Shown here: positions 1 to 7,430 of the stretch, piece by piece
Layout: every line of letters begins with the position of its first letter
Numbering within the stretch: the stretch's first letter is position 1
Assembly (NCBI GenBank): GCA_034437455.1
Contig: DAOTUB010000282.1
Location: forward strand, 1-11,292
Direction: 5' to 3'
DNA: 11,292 nt
Origin: DAOTUB01 sp034437455
Lineage (GTDB): Bacteria > Chloroflexota > Anaerolineae > B4-G1
The notes under the pieces: generated by a model
Database searches by the model: none
What the model saw: the letters and a program-made list of their open reading frames with translations, nothing else
What the model was told of the DNA's origin: nothing
Translations under genes and position numbers: made by a program

Positions 1-128
1 TAGAGGGTCTGCAACTCCTGTAACGCTTTTTGGCTTTCCTCGAGCAACCGGGTGTTATCAATAGCGACAGCTAGCTGGTCCGCCATCGTCTGCACGACGG
101 TGACATCTTCTTCGGAAAAAGCGGCCGC
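1..128 (-). CDS. C-terminal end of a GAF domain (partial, runs off the left edge)
   Basis: Read on the minus strand from about 128 down to 1, one frame is open and encodes AFSEEDVTVVQTMADQLAVA followed by IDNTRLLEESQKALQELQ. This is the last helix of a GAF sensory domain plus the start of a coiled-coil linker, as found in GAF-containing histidine kinases and response regulators, where GAF domains bind small ligands or act as signalling modules. The recognisable part begins around the Ala-Ala-Phe codons at about 125-117. No start codon or upstream half of the domain is present, because sulfotransferase sequence occupies that place in a different frame. The fragment has no functional link to the polysaccharide genes. 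Family assignment is by pattern only and rests on about 40 residues. Confidence 0.6.
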
Positions 129-594
129 GATAGACACCCCGCTGAGCCTCGGAGGACAAATATCCCGGCGGAATGGCATGCACGTGCTGCGGGAACCACT
201 GATTCCAAAACAGGCGGCCTTCATGTGCCCCGCCCCATCCCTTAGTCGCCCCATAGTAACTTTTGAAGGTTGTGTTGTGATTCTGAGTCACACCCAGCAG
301 CTTGGAAAGATAAGCGCCGAAGATCGGGGCTGTCTTCCCACCTCGGATGTTGAATCTCATAGCCAAATTCGTGAAGTACGAGGTAGCCAGACATCCCGTC
401 ATCAATTGATACAACAACGTCGTCCCCGCGCGCGGCGGCGCTACGATGAATACCGGGCTATAGCGCAGTTGCACATTCGCCCACAGTTTACCCTCCAGCC
501 AGCTTAGCGCTTCGAGCGTCAAGCGTGCTGGGGGGCGCAATATCTTTTTGAGCCACTTCCGCTCTACCGAGAGGGTCCACTCTGTTGGCTTCAC
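58..594 (-). CDS. Sulfotransferase, N-terminal part only (truncated or chimeric 3' end)
   Basis: This is a likely PAPS-dependent sulfotransferase that would sulfate a glycan or lipid carrier. The sequence PVFIVAPPRAGTTLLYQLM at about residues 47-65 is the family's 5'-phosphosulfate-binding loop after a beta strand. The Trp/Gly-rich segment at about 112-135 (YYGATKGWGGAHEGRLFW) and PPGYLSSEA at 142-150 also suit this family. Family members are usually near 300-400 residues; here homology seems to end near residue 156, and the last 22 codons to the stop at 58-60 are Arg/Cys-rich out-of-frame readthrough of GAF DNA. The 3'-phosphate-binding half is missing. I prefer the GTG start at 594 over the TTG at 606: GGGGGAG lies just upstream with the same spacing as before the next upstream gene, CapK at 1959. 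The gap to that gene is about 30 bases, so it is the operon's last visible gene. Confidence 0.75.
   Translation of the reverse strand: MKPTEWTLSVERKWLKKILRPPARLTLEALSWLEGKLWANVQLRYSPVFIVAPPRAGTTLLYQLMTGCLATSYFTNLAMRFNIRGGKTAPIFGAYLSKLLGVTQNHNTTFKSYYGATKGWGGAHEGRLFWNQWFPQHVHAIPPGYLSSEAQRGVYRGRFFRRRCHRRADDGGPASCRY
119..132. other. Chimeric junction between sulfotransferase and GAF sequence, at a GCGGCCGC octamer
   Basis: Sulfotransferase-like sequence, still plausible through Val-Tyr-Arg (codons ending at 127), gives way to GAF-like sequence starting with Ala-Ala-Phe-Ser-Glu-Glu-Asp (from about 125). The two are in different frames. The octamer GCGGCCGC at 121-128, which is also the NotI recognition sequence, sits exactly at the switch. 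A cloning or assembly artefact, or a real deletion or rearrangement, would all fit. The octamer may be coincidence in GC-rich DNA. Confidence 0.55.
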
Positions 595-618
595 TATCTC
601 CCCCAATATTGAGAACTA
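592..618 (-). promoter_or_regulatory. Ribosome-binding leader of the sulfotransferase, near-copy of the CapK leader
   Basis: The minus strand reads TAGTTC, TC, AATA, TT, GGGGGAGAT, A, then GTG. The leader at 1957-1979 has the same blocks (TAGTTC, AATA, GGGGGAGAT, T, ATG) without the two dinucleotide insertions. The shared purine-rich Shine-Dalgarno block and its fixed distance to the start codon support the GTG at 594 as the sulfotransferase start. Confidence 0.5.
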
Positions 619-624
619 GCCGGA

Positions 625-1959
625 TCAGATAAAATCCGGCTTGATCTCCGAGATGATATAGCGATGTTTACCGGCTGGGGTCAACTCAATTTTATCGACG
701 ACTTGAAGCGAGATCTGCATAGACGGGCCAAAACGATGCTGAATTTCGGCCCGCATACCGTCGAGCCACGCATCGCTGACCGGCTCCCGGCACACAATTT
801 TCACATTGAGATGATGTTGGTCGGTCTGGTGCACCTGGTACCGTACGACCTCCGGTTTGACGCGGAAGGTGTAGGCGAAGAACTCGCCGTGCACGAATTG
901 CCCATCGGACGCTACCAAAAAGTCATGGGTGCGCCCTACAACCTCCCGCAGCACCGGCATCCCGCGCCCACAGGAACAGGGATCTGGCTCGTACACGCCC
1001 AGATCACCGATTTTGTATCGAATAAACGGCATAGCAAACTGATGCAGCGATGTGACGACGATCTCGCCCAATTGACCGGCGGGCACCACTTGATCGTCGG
1101 CGACGATCTCCACAAGGCGCGATTCACAAGCGTGCAAGCCACGATCCTCGCACTCATAGGCAATCGTCACGAACTCGCGGGAACTGTAGCAATCGACCAC
1201 AGGGCAGTGGAAGACCTCTTCCAACAGTTGGCGCTGTGGCTCGGTCACTTTTTCCGCCGTGGTCTCGACCAACTTAGGACGAATACCGGTAATGCCGCGC
1301 GTTTTCAGGTATTCGGCGAACAGCGACAGGGCCGAGGCATACGCTTTGATCATGGCAGGTTGCCAGCGGAGCAGCATCTCGGCGAAGGATTGCATCTTGG
1401 CCTCGGTCATACTGAACGCATTCAACACCCGATGGCGCTGGATCTGCGCCCGCATTTGCCTGAACCAGCTCTGATCGGGCATGTCGCCGGGGGCGCCCCA
1501 GACCAAAGCCATCTTATCACCAGGCTGGAAGCCGTACCACCCACGCCCTCTGGTTCTCAGGGCCACGTTCCAACGCCAGAACGAATCTTCAACCAGGAAC
1601 TGGGTAGGCTGTCCGGTCGATCCGCCTGTCTCAAGAGGATACAATTTACCTCGGAAACCCGGCGAGAGGAGTTCGTCTCGCCGTTGCTTGACGTCCTCTT
1701 TGGTCAAGAAAGGCAAGGCTTGAAAATCCTCCAGACGCTTGATGTCCTCAGGATGCACACCCGCCTGTTGGTATTTCTCGCGGTAAAAAGGGACGTGCTC
1801 GTAGGCATACGCGACCACCTGCTGGAGTCTCTCGAACTGCCAAGCCTCAAGCTCAGAGCGGGACATCCACTGGGTCGCCTCTAATTGCTGTATCTTCCTG
1901 CGAGTTTTCAATCCTCCCGGCCAGAACAACCTCGCGGCGCGATAAAGATTCGAGTACAT
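625..1959 (-). CDS. CapK/PaaK-type adenylate-forming enzyme (first of a pair in window coordinates)
   Basis: This 444-residue protein belongs to the phenylacetate-CoA ligase-like (PaaK/CapK) branch of the ANL adenylate-forming superfamily, which activates a carboxylate as acyl-AMP. Visible motifs in order: phosphate-binding loop TGGSTGQPT at 111-119; CYSSREFVTIAYEC at 257-270, the region that recognises adenine; IRYKIGDLG at 313-321 with the conserved Asp that contacts ribose; CSCGRG at 328-333; and a C-terminal PAGKHRYI at 428-435 carrying the candidate catalytic Lys. Length is normal. Proteins of this type in polysaccharide loci, such as staphylococcal CapK, are thought to activate acyl groups for sugar decoration rather than to degrade phenylacetate. 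The ATG start at 1959 follows GGGGGAG closely. It lies 26 bases after the next CapK paralogue and ends 30 bases before the sulfotransferase start. The substrate cannot be read from the sequence. Confidence 0.9.
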   Translation of the reverse strand: MYSNLYRAARLFWPGGLKTRRKIQQLEATQWMSRSELEAWQFERLQQVVAYAYEHVPFYREKYQQAGVHPEDIKRLEDFQALPFLTKEDVKQRRDELLSPGFRGKLYPLETGGSTGQPTQFLVEDSFWRWNVALRTRGRGWYGFQPGDKMALVWGAPGDMPDQSWFRQMRAQIQRHRVLNAFSMTEAKMQSFAEMLLRWQPAMIKAYASALSLFAEYLKTRGITGIRPKLVETTAEKVTEPQRQLLEEVFHCPVVDCYSSREFVTIAYECEDRGLHACESRLVEIVADDQVVPAGQLGEIVVTSLHQFAMPFIRYKIGDLGVYEPDPCSCGRGMPVLREVVGRTHDFLVASDGQFVHGEFFAYTFRVKPEVVRYQVHQTDQHHLNVKIVCREPVSDAWLDGMRAEIQHRFGPSMQISLQVVDKIELTPAGKHRYIISEIKPDFI

Positions 1960-1979
1960 AATCTCCCCCTATTGAACTA
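1957..1979 (-). promoter_or_regulatory. Ribosome-binding leader of CapK-type gene, repeated before the sulfotransferase
   Basis: The minus strand reads TAGTTC, AATA, GGGGGAGAT, T, ATG. GGGGGAG is a strong Shine-Dalgarno block and sets the start at 1959. The same arrangement recurs at 592-618, so the two short spacers appear related by duplication or gene conversion. Confidence 0.5.
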
Positions 1980-1985
1980 AAGCGT

Positions 1986-3326
1986 TTATGCCACCTCAGA
2001 AACAACGTAGCGATGTTTGCCCGTGGGCGTGGACGGCAAGCTGGCCACATATTCGAACGCGACCTGAACATTCTCACCTAACGCCGTCTTGCACGCTTGG
2101 CGAATTTCGGGGAACCGCGCCTCATCAACGGCGCCCCCCCTGACGATGCGAATGACAATCCGATCTAAGGAGGTTTGCACAATCTGATATTGTTTGATCT
2201 CGCCCAGCGTCGGAATCATCGGGACGATAAACGCGCCCCAGACCAGCCCTCGATCCCGCGTCTTGAAAAAATCGATGATCCGTCCCTCAACCACCTCCAG
2301 CACCGGCAGGCCCCGGCCACACGTGCAGCTTCCCCGGCGCCGGATGCCCACATCCTCGATCTTGTAACGAATCAAGGGGAAAGCCAAATTGGTCAGATTG
2401 GTGATCACAAACTCGCCTTCCTCCCCATCAGGAACGGGCCGACCATCCCGCAAGACCTCCAGATAACAATTCCGCACCATCACGTGCAGCCCGTCGTGCC
2501 GGTCGCACTCGCAGGCGATGTCGCCCGTCTCCACGCTGGAATAGCTGTTGAACACCGGACAATCGAACACGCCCTCGATAAACTCACGATGGTAATCGTA
2601 CAAAGGCTCGGCCGCCGTATACACGGCGTGAAGCTTGATCGCACGCCCGCGTTGCTCCACAAATTGGGCGAAGCGATACATCGTCGATACATAACTCCAC
2701 ACCACCGCGTCCGGGTGCTTTTCGAGTTGCGCGGCAAATTTTTCCATGCTCTCAGGCGTCAGATGAAAGGCGTTGGATTGAAAACGTCGCACTAGCCATT
2801 CCTTGAGGCGGATCATAGCGGATTTTTCGCCGGTATCTCCGGCTAAGACATGTCCCCAAAGTCGCCCCTCCGGTTGGCCGAGTTGCCACCCGGACCATTG
2901 CATTTGGAAAAAGTTGTGAGCCACCCGGTAATCATCGTAAACCTGATCCAGCACAAACCACATCGGTTCGCCCGTCGTACCGCCCGTCTTGGCCTTGATG
3001 AGATTGCCTTGTTGGGCTGGCTCCGTCGTGACAAGACGGGCATGGTGCTGGCGCACGAGGTCTTTGGTCAACAACGGCAGTTCAGTGAAACACTCCGGCC
3101 GATTGACAAAGTCATTGGGATGGAAATCGATCTCGGCGAAGAGATCGCGGTAATAGGGGACGTAGGTATAGGCATAGTCTAAGACTCGCGCCAACCATTG
3201 ATGCTGGCGCGCTATTAGTTCATCTTTGCTCAACCATTGGAGTTGATGCAATTCCTCCAGACATCTCATCATGCTGGGGCGCGTGATGGAATAAAGAGGT
3301 CTGGATATCATCTGGCGGATTGACAT
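1986..3326 (-). CDS. CapK/PaaK-type adenylate-forming enzyme (second of the pair)
   Basis: This 446-residue paralogue of the downstream neighbour has the same ANL layout: phosphate loop TGGTTGEP at 114-121; SYSSVETGDIACEC at 261-274; IRYKIEDVG at 319-327; CTCGRG at 334-339; and TPTGKHRYVVSE at 433-444 with the candidate catalytic Lys at 437. In the ribose-contact motif the usual Gly before Asp is Glu (KIED against KIGD in the neighbour), a point of divergence. The two proteins share domain order and many blocks but differ widely between motifs, so this is an old duplication with likely different carboxylate substrates. I chose the ATG at 3326, preceded by AGAGGCAGG; an in-frame GTG at 3347 would add seven residues. 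The gene follows the asparagine-synthetase-like gene by about 39 bases. Expected location is cytoplasmic, with no signal peptide or membrane span. Confidence 0.9.
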   Translation of the reverse strand: MSIRQMISRPLYSITRPSMMRCLEELHQLQWLSKDELIARQHQWLARVLDYAYTYVPYYRDLFAEIDFHPNDFVNRPECFTELPLLTKDLVRQHHARLVTTEPAQQGNLIKAKTGGTTGEPMWFVLDQVYDDYRVAHNFFQMQWSGWQLGQPEGRLWGHVLAGDTGEKSAMIRLKEWLVRRFQSNAFHLTPESMEKFAAQLEKHPDAVVWSYVSTMYRFAQFVEQRGRAIKLHAVYTAAEPLYDYHREFIEGVFDCPVFNSYSSVETGDIACECDRHDGLHVMVRNCYLEVLRDGRPVPDGEEGEFVITNLTNLAFPLIRYKIEDVGIRRRGSCTCGRGLPVLEVVEGRIIDFFKTRDRGLVWGAFIVPMIPTLGEIKQYQIVQTSLDRIVIRIVRGGAVDEARFPEIRQACKTALGENVQVAFEYVASLPSTPTGKHRYVVSEVA

Positions 3327-3365
3327 TGTTGCACCTGCCTCTTTCACTATGATGACACACCTATC

Positions 3366-5210
3366 TCACAAGTGCGTGTTTCTTACAACGCGTTTCATAA
3401 AGATATCAAACGTCAATAAATTCCACAGCAAGGGATTAGGATGTTCGAGCAATTCTTCGAAATCAGCCAGTTCCATAAATCCTGGTCGCTCTATCGCTCG
3501 CACCAAATCTCGCAAAAGTCCATGCGACATCCAAGCGTATAAATCGCGCTTAAAGCTGGTGCCCCCTTTTTTCTTATTGGCCAATTCAGAGAAAGATTGG
3601 CGCGACAGCATCTGCTTCTGAAGTGGCTTGGTATTCAGACCACGCATAAAACGCACCTGGGGAGCAAAAGCCAGTGTCGCACGGATAATCTCCTGGTCCA
3701 TATAAAACTGGATCAACTCTTTGTTGCAGGCAGCGCATAGCTGAGCCATAACCACTGCTGGATCATAACCGGCCGTCAACATGTCAATTATATGGATCTT
3801 TTCCATCACCGAGGCCGCGTTCAGGAACTGTGACTCAAGCTCAAGCCTGGTATCCAAGGCCTGAGCCAGCGCCCGGTCCCCAAAGCACCGTCGTGTCCCT
3901 TCAAAGGCAGCAGAGTTAGTCGCCACAAAATTAGTAGGCCGATAGATTGAAGGAGATGCGGAGGGAGAGCGAATCTCAGCAAGCATGTGCGCTATCTCTT
4001 GCAGTCCGTGGGACACTTTTTTGGTCCATCCCTTCGACAGTGCCGACAACAACTGCAAGGCGAGATGAGAGCCGGGTAGTCGTTTCGCTACCTCTAAGAT
4101 AGCGACTTTACGCGCCTCCGATAGCCCGTGCAGGGCATCAGCCCCTTGGCCCGCAAATAGATAGCCTGGGCTGGCCCCATTCGACGCCAGAGAGCTAGCT
4201 AAGGCCAAAATACAAGGGATACTCTCATTATAGAGATTGGGCTGTCCCAAGGTCTCAACACTCTTGATCAACCACTCAGGATAGTCCTGGGGCATAATCT
4301 CAACAAAGGTATGCACCGTTCCAAACTGCTCACTGGCCCGCCGGGCGTATTCAATCTCAAATTCAAAGGAGGACACCTGCATCGCAAAGCTATACGAAGC
4401 AGGACGATCCGTAGCAGGGAGATGTTCATTAATTAACATTTGAACGAGGGAAGAATCGACCCCACCAGACAACAGTGTGGCGAAGTTTCCCCCTCGCCCC
4501 TCAATGTCCTCGAGATAGACTCCCATAATTTGACGCGAGCGCTCATACAAACCCTCTATCGTGGAAGCATTGAGACGGTCAAAACTCGGCCCGTCGCCGG
4601 AAAAATGCAGATCTTGAGCCTGACACACATGCCGCTCTCCATCCTGCCACTGGAGTATTTGGCCTGGAAAGAGCCGCCAGACATCTCGAAAGTATGTCGC
4701 AGGGCCTGGAACAAGACGAAACAGGAAATGCAGCGGTATAACTTCCTCGTTCAGGTCAACACGATCCAGCAGCGCCAACAACGAATGCAGATCGGTGGAA
4801 CACAGAAAACCATCCCGCAGATGCGTGTAATACAACTGAGGTAAGGCCATAATCGTCTGATAGACCAAGAAACGAGGGGCCAGCTTGCTGAAACAAGCAA
4901 GCAGCCCATTCCCTTGCAAAGCGGCATGGTCAATACGGTAAGGGCGCACAAAATCTCTATGCAGCAATTGTGATGCGGAGAGAGAGGAGGGATCTGATGT
5001 GCGGATAAAGCCAAGCTTTAAAGCAATAGCCTCTTCTGATTCCACGACATCACAGCCAGAAGTGTGCAAGAAGAAGTGCCCTGCATGGCCAAAGTCTATG
5101 CTTCTAAGCGTGATTCCTAGGCGGTCGCGCATGCGATCTTCAATAAGTTCCAGATCGTCGACCACCCCAAAGATAGCTAGGTTATTGATTTTTCTCTGCC
5201 TCGGTTCCAT
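3366..5210 (-). CDS. Asparagine-synthetase-like amidotransferase lacking the nucleophilic Cys
   Basis: This 614-residue protein has the two-domain plan of class II asparagine synthetase B. The C-terminal ATP-pyrophosphatase domain carries the P-loop SGGVDSS at 248-254, GQGADALHG at 354-362 (where family members have a Gly/Asp-rich GDGADELFGG-like loop) and KKKGGTSF at 546-553. The N-terminal half keeps glutaminase-fold landmarks (NLAIFGVV at 10-17, GFLCSTDLHSLLALL at 134-148, VPGPATYF at 167-174) but starts Met-Glu-Pro, with no Cys at position 2. It therefore should not hydrolyse glutamine by the usual route; free ammonia, another amine donor or a partner subunit would be needed. In glycan loci such proteins are linked to amidating uronic acids; lasso-peptide cyclases and beta-lactam synthetases are other relatives, but no peptide or partner genes are seen. 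The ATG at 5210 is preceded by AAGGTGG. An upstream in-frame extension to 5321 would overlap the previous gene and is unlikely. Confidence 0.85.
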   Translation of the reverse strand: MEPRQRKINNLAIFGVVDDLELIEDRMRDRLGITLRSIDFGHAGHFFLHTSGCDVVESEEAIALKLGFIRTSDPSSLSASQLLHRDFVRPYRIDHAALQGNGLLACFSKLAPRFLVYQTIMALPQLYYTHLRDGFLCSTDLHSLLALLDRVDLNEEVIPLHFLFRLVPGPATYFRDVWRLFPGQILQWQDGERHVCQAQDLHFSGDGPSFDRLNASTIEGLYERSRQIMGVYLEDIEGRGGNFATLLSGGVDSSLVQMLINEHLPATDRPASYSFAMQVSSFEFEIEYARRASEQFGTVHTFVEIMPQDYPEWLIKSVETLGQPNLYNESIPCILALASSLASNGASPGYLFAGQGADALHGLSEARKVAILEVAKRLPGSHLALQLLSALSKGWTKKVSHGLQEIAHMLAEIRSPSASPSIYRPTNFVATNSAAFEGTRRCFGDRALAQALDTRLELESQFLNAASVMEKIHIIDMLTAGYDPAVVMAQLCAACNKELIQFYMDQEIIRATLAFAPQVRFMRGLNTKPLQKQMLSRQSFSELANKKKGGTSFKRDLYAWMSHGLLRDLVRAIERPGFMELADFEELLEHPNPLLWNLLTFDIFMKRVVRNTHL

Positions 5211-5236
5211 AAAACCACCTTCTCTTTCCCTTGCAC

Positions 5237-6325
5237 TTACCCGGAGGATCGAGCGCCGCGCGCTAAACGCCGCGCCAACGGGAATTTCCAGGCCAAAGCT
5301 ACCCCATGTCGAATCAGCCATCTGGGACGGAAGCCGTAGTTGTTGTCATACGAGACGGGGAACGTGACGAAGTCGCCAAAGCCCAGTTTGAAACGGGCGA
5401 CGCCGGCGCTGGGATGATCGAAGGCATGGAGATTTTCGCCCCGTTCGATGGCCTCCGCGACAATGGGCGTGATGCCTCCCATATCGTAGTAGCGACAGCC
5501 CTGCGCTTTGCTCCACCGAATAGCCTCCCACTGGAGCAGGTTATTGGGCATCACTTTGCGGTGCTTGTTAGATGAAGCGCCCCATTTGTACACGGCCCAC
5601 TTTCCAAAGGCGATGGCGATCAAACAGCCCAGCGGCTCATCCTGATAATACGCCGTGAAGAGCTTGATCCTCCCCTGGGGGCTAAATTGTCGCCAGGCCT
5701 CCCGATAATATTCGAGATCGTAGTAGATGTAGACATCGGAGCGCTCGCCCGTCACCTCTGTCAGCCGATAGAACGTTTCGAGGCCCGCTTCCCCTTCGTC
5801 CTTGATCACCACGCCCTTGCGCGCGGCCAAACGGACGTTGTAGCGCGTCTTCTGCTTCATCTGCATCAAGATGTCGTCCTCATCGGGTTGCAAATCAACC
5901 AGCACCGTGACCGGGGGCACGACGTAGAAACTGCTCGGCTTGAAGTGACGCTCGCGCAGCGGGGCTATGTACAACGGCGCGTTCTCAGGCGGTTGCACGC
6001 TGAGCACCAGCATACGTTCCGACTGGGCCACCTGCTCAATCTGATCGAAGAGCGCTGCCATCACATCGGAGCGGTCATGCGCCACCACCGGCCCTTTGGA
6101 GATGTAACCAATTTTCCCCCACACCGGCAACCGACGGGTGAGAATCTGCGCGCCGCCCAGAATCTCGTCGCCCTCTTGCGCCACCAGTCGAATCACCTGC
6201 CAGCCAAACTTGGCCTTGAGCCGCCCCCACGCTCCAGATTGCAGATGATGGCCGGTCGGTTGGGCGGCTAAGAACTCGTCCCAGGCCGGAGAATCGGCTG
6301 GGTGTTTCAGCATCCTAATGTCCAT
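5237..6325 (-). CDS. FemAB-family aminoacyltransferase-like protein (FemAB paralogue 1)
   Basis: This 362-residue protein has the double-GNAT fold pattern of the FemA/FemB/FemX family. Classical members use aminoacyl-tRNA to add amino acids to the peptidoglycan stem peptide; relatives in polysaccharide loci act on unknown acceptors. Seen features: a first GNAT-like half with SGAWGRLKAKFGW (about residues 30-42), KIGYISKGPVV (71-81) and LVLSVQPP (106-113); the basic linker MKQKTRYNVRLAARKG (156-171), a hallmark of the family; a second half with NLLQWEAIRWSKAQGCRYYD (262-281), MGGI, and FKLGFGDFVTFP (312-323). Length is typical. I start at the ATG at 6325; a GTG two codons earlier at 6331 is possible. 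The gene follows its closest paralogue by about 28 bases and precedes the asparagine-synthetase-like gene by 26. Donor and acceptor are unknown. Confidence 0.88.
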   Translation of the reverse strand: MDIRMLKHPADSPAWDEFLAAQPTGHHLQSGAWGRLKAKFGWQVIRLVAQEGDEILGGAQILTRRLPVWGKIGYISKGPVVAHDRSDVMAALFDQIEQVAQSERMLVLSVQPPENAPLYIAPLRERHFKPSSFYVVPPVTVLVDLQPDEDDILMQMKQKTRYNVRLAARKGVVIKDEGEAGLETFYRLTEVTGERSDVYIYYDLEYYREAWRQFSPQGRIKLFTAYYQDEPLGCLIAIAFGKWAVYKWGASSNKHRKVMPNNLLQWEAIRWSKAQGCRYYDMGGITPIVAEAIERGENLHAFDHPSAGVARFKLGFGDFVTFPVSYDNNYGFRPRWLIRHGVALAWKFPLARRLARGARSSG

Positions 6326-6353
6326 AATCACGTCCCATTATCATCCATTCTCC

Positions 6354-7427
6354 CTACGCCACACCTCGCACGATATTCAGCACGCGATCATATAAATCGG
6401 GGTTAGAATGAAGCCACCGGTAGCCTCGGGCCAAGAGAGGATGGGAAACATAATCATACGTGCCCGGCGATAGCACGATCTCTCCGCCAAATCCCAGTTT
6501 GAAGAATGTATATCCTGGGATCTCGCTTGAATCGGGCAGGGGGTGTTCTTGGATCATCGCGCGGGCTACCCCCTCATCAATGCCCATGAAATCATACCAG
6601 CGGTACCCCTGCTGCTTAGCCCACTGAATGGCCGACCACCGCAACAGGGAATTGGGTTCACAGTGGCTATGCTTTCCATTCCAGCCGCCGAACCGGGCAA
6701 AGACTGAGTCACCAAATCCGATCAAAAAGACCGTCGCCACCGGCTCGTCCTCGCATGCCACAAAAAAGAGCGCGGCATGGCCCTGCGAGGCAAAACACTC
6801 CCACACCGTCCGATAATACGCTTCGTCGTGGATGGCAAAGCCGCCCCGCTCGCTCGTCTGCTGGAGGATGCGATAGAAGAGCGCCACGTCACCGTCCGTT
6901 CCCTGGTGGACGGTAGCGCCTCGCCGGGTAGCTTTACGAATCCCTTTCCGCAGGCTCTTTTTCATATCTCCCAGTAGGGTCGCTTCGTCTTTGGAAAGAT
7001 CGATCAGAAGGGTGGCTACGTTATCGGCATGGGCATGACTGGGCAGGCACCCCATATCCGGCAAAATATCCACCAACCGGTCATCTTCATAGGGCGGTTG
7101 CAATTTGAGCAACAACACCCGCTCCGACCGGGCCACATCGAGCACATGGTGCAATACCAGATCAATGACACTCGGATCATCGGAGCTTATCACAGGGCCA
7201 CGGGCAATATATCCAATCGAGCCTAGGAGGGGAACGGATCGGAGAAGCATCTGGAAACCGGCCAAGATGGCGCCATTCTCTCGAGCCGTCCAACGCACGC
7301 AGCGCCACCCCGACGCAGCCATAACTTGCGCCCACATGCTGGATTGGATGTAGTGAGTGCGGGATTGTTGGTCTAGAAAAGCGTCCCACTCTGGATCTTG
7401 CAGTTGATGTGAGATTTGGAGATCCAC
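6354..7427 (-). CDS. FemAB-family aminoacyltransferase-like protein (FemAB paralogue 2)
   Basis: This 357-residue protein aligns by eye along its whole length with the next gene: QSSMWAQVMAASGWRCVRW (28-46), SIGYIARGPVIS (70-81), LLLKLQPP (105-112), SLLRWSAIQWAKQQGYRWYD (260-279), MGI and FFKLGFGGEIVLSPGTYDY (308-326). The basic linker is altered to MKKSLRKGIRKATRRG (155-170), so substrate handling may differ from paralogue 1. It belongs to the same double-GNAT FemAB group, predicted cytoplasmic or membrane-associated with no signal peptide. The start is GTG at 7427, with GGAG inside the last codons of the upstream gene and a gap of only 3 bases, so translation is probably coupled. The degree of divergence suggests an old tandem duplication rather than a recent one. 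Confidence 0.87.
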   Translation of the reverse strand: MDLQISHQLQDPEWDAFLDQQSRTHYIQSSMWAQVMAASGWRCVRWTARENGAILAGFQMLLRSVPLLGSIGYIARGPVISSDDPSVIDLVLHHVLDVARSERVLLLKLQPPYEDDRLVDILPDMGCLPSHAHADNVATLLIDLSKDEATLLGDMKKSLRKGIRKATRRGATVHQGTDGDVALFYRILQQTSERGGFAIHDEAYYRTVWECFASQGHAALFFVACEDEPVATVFLIGFGDSVFARFGGWNGKHSHCEPNSLLRWSAIQWAKQQGYRWYDFMGIDEGVARAMIQEHPLPDSSEIPGYTFFKLGFGGEIVLSPGTYDYVSHPLLARGYRWLHSNPDLYDRVLNIVRGVA

Positions 7428-7430
7428 GAT

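Noticed and set aside
664..1884. A 406-codon open frame on the plus strand
   Set aside because: It lies antisense to the CapK-like gene, which has clear family motifs throughout. The antisense translation is rich in His, Arg and Leu and has no recognisable motif, as expected for a shadow of GC-rich codons.
2175..2795. A 206-codon plus-strand frame
   Set aside because: It is antisense to the second CapK-like gene, with no family features and a shadow-type composition.
625..3326. Phenylacetate degradation operon
   Set aside because: Two PaaK-like genes are present, but no paaABCDE, paaG, paaZ or other ring-cleavage genes; the context is glycan synthesis.
3366..5210. Lasso-peptide or beta-lactam biosynthesis locus
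   Set aside because: Only the asparagine-synthetase-like enzyme fits. No precursor peptide, RRE or leader protease, or carboxyethylarginine synthase gene is present, and the neighbours are polysaccharide genes.
5211..5321. In-frame N-terminal extension of the asparagine-synthetase-like protein by 37 residues
   Set aside because: It would overlap the end of the upstream FemAB gene, while the ATG at 5210 has a good AAGGTGG ribosome-binding site. The extension does not supply a catalytic Cys either.
5687..6271. A 194-codon plus-strand frame
   Set aside because: It is antisense to the first FemAB paralogue and shows only His/Arg/Leu-rich shadow sequence.
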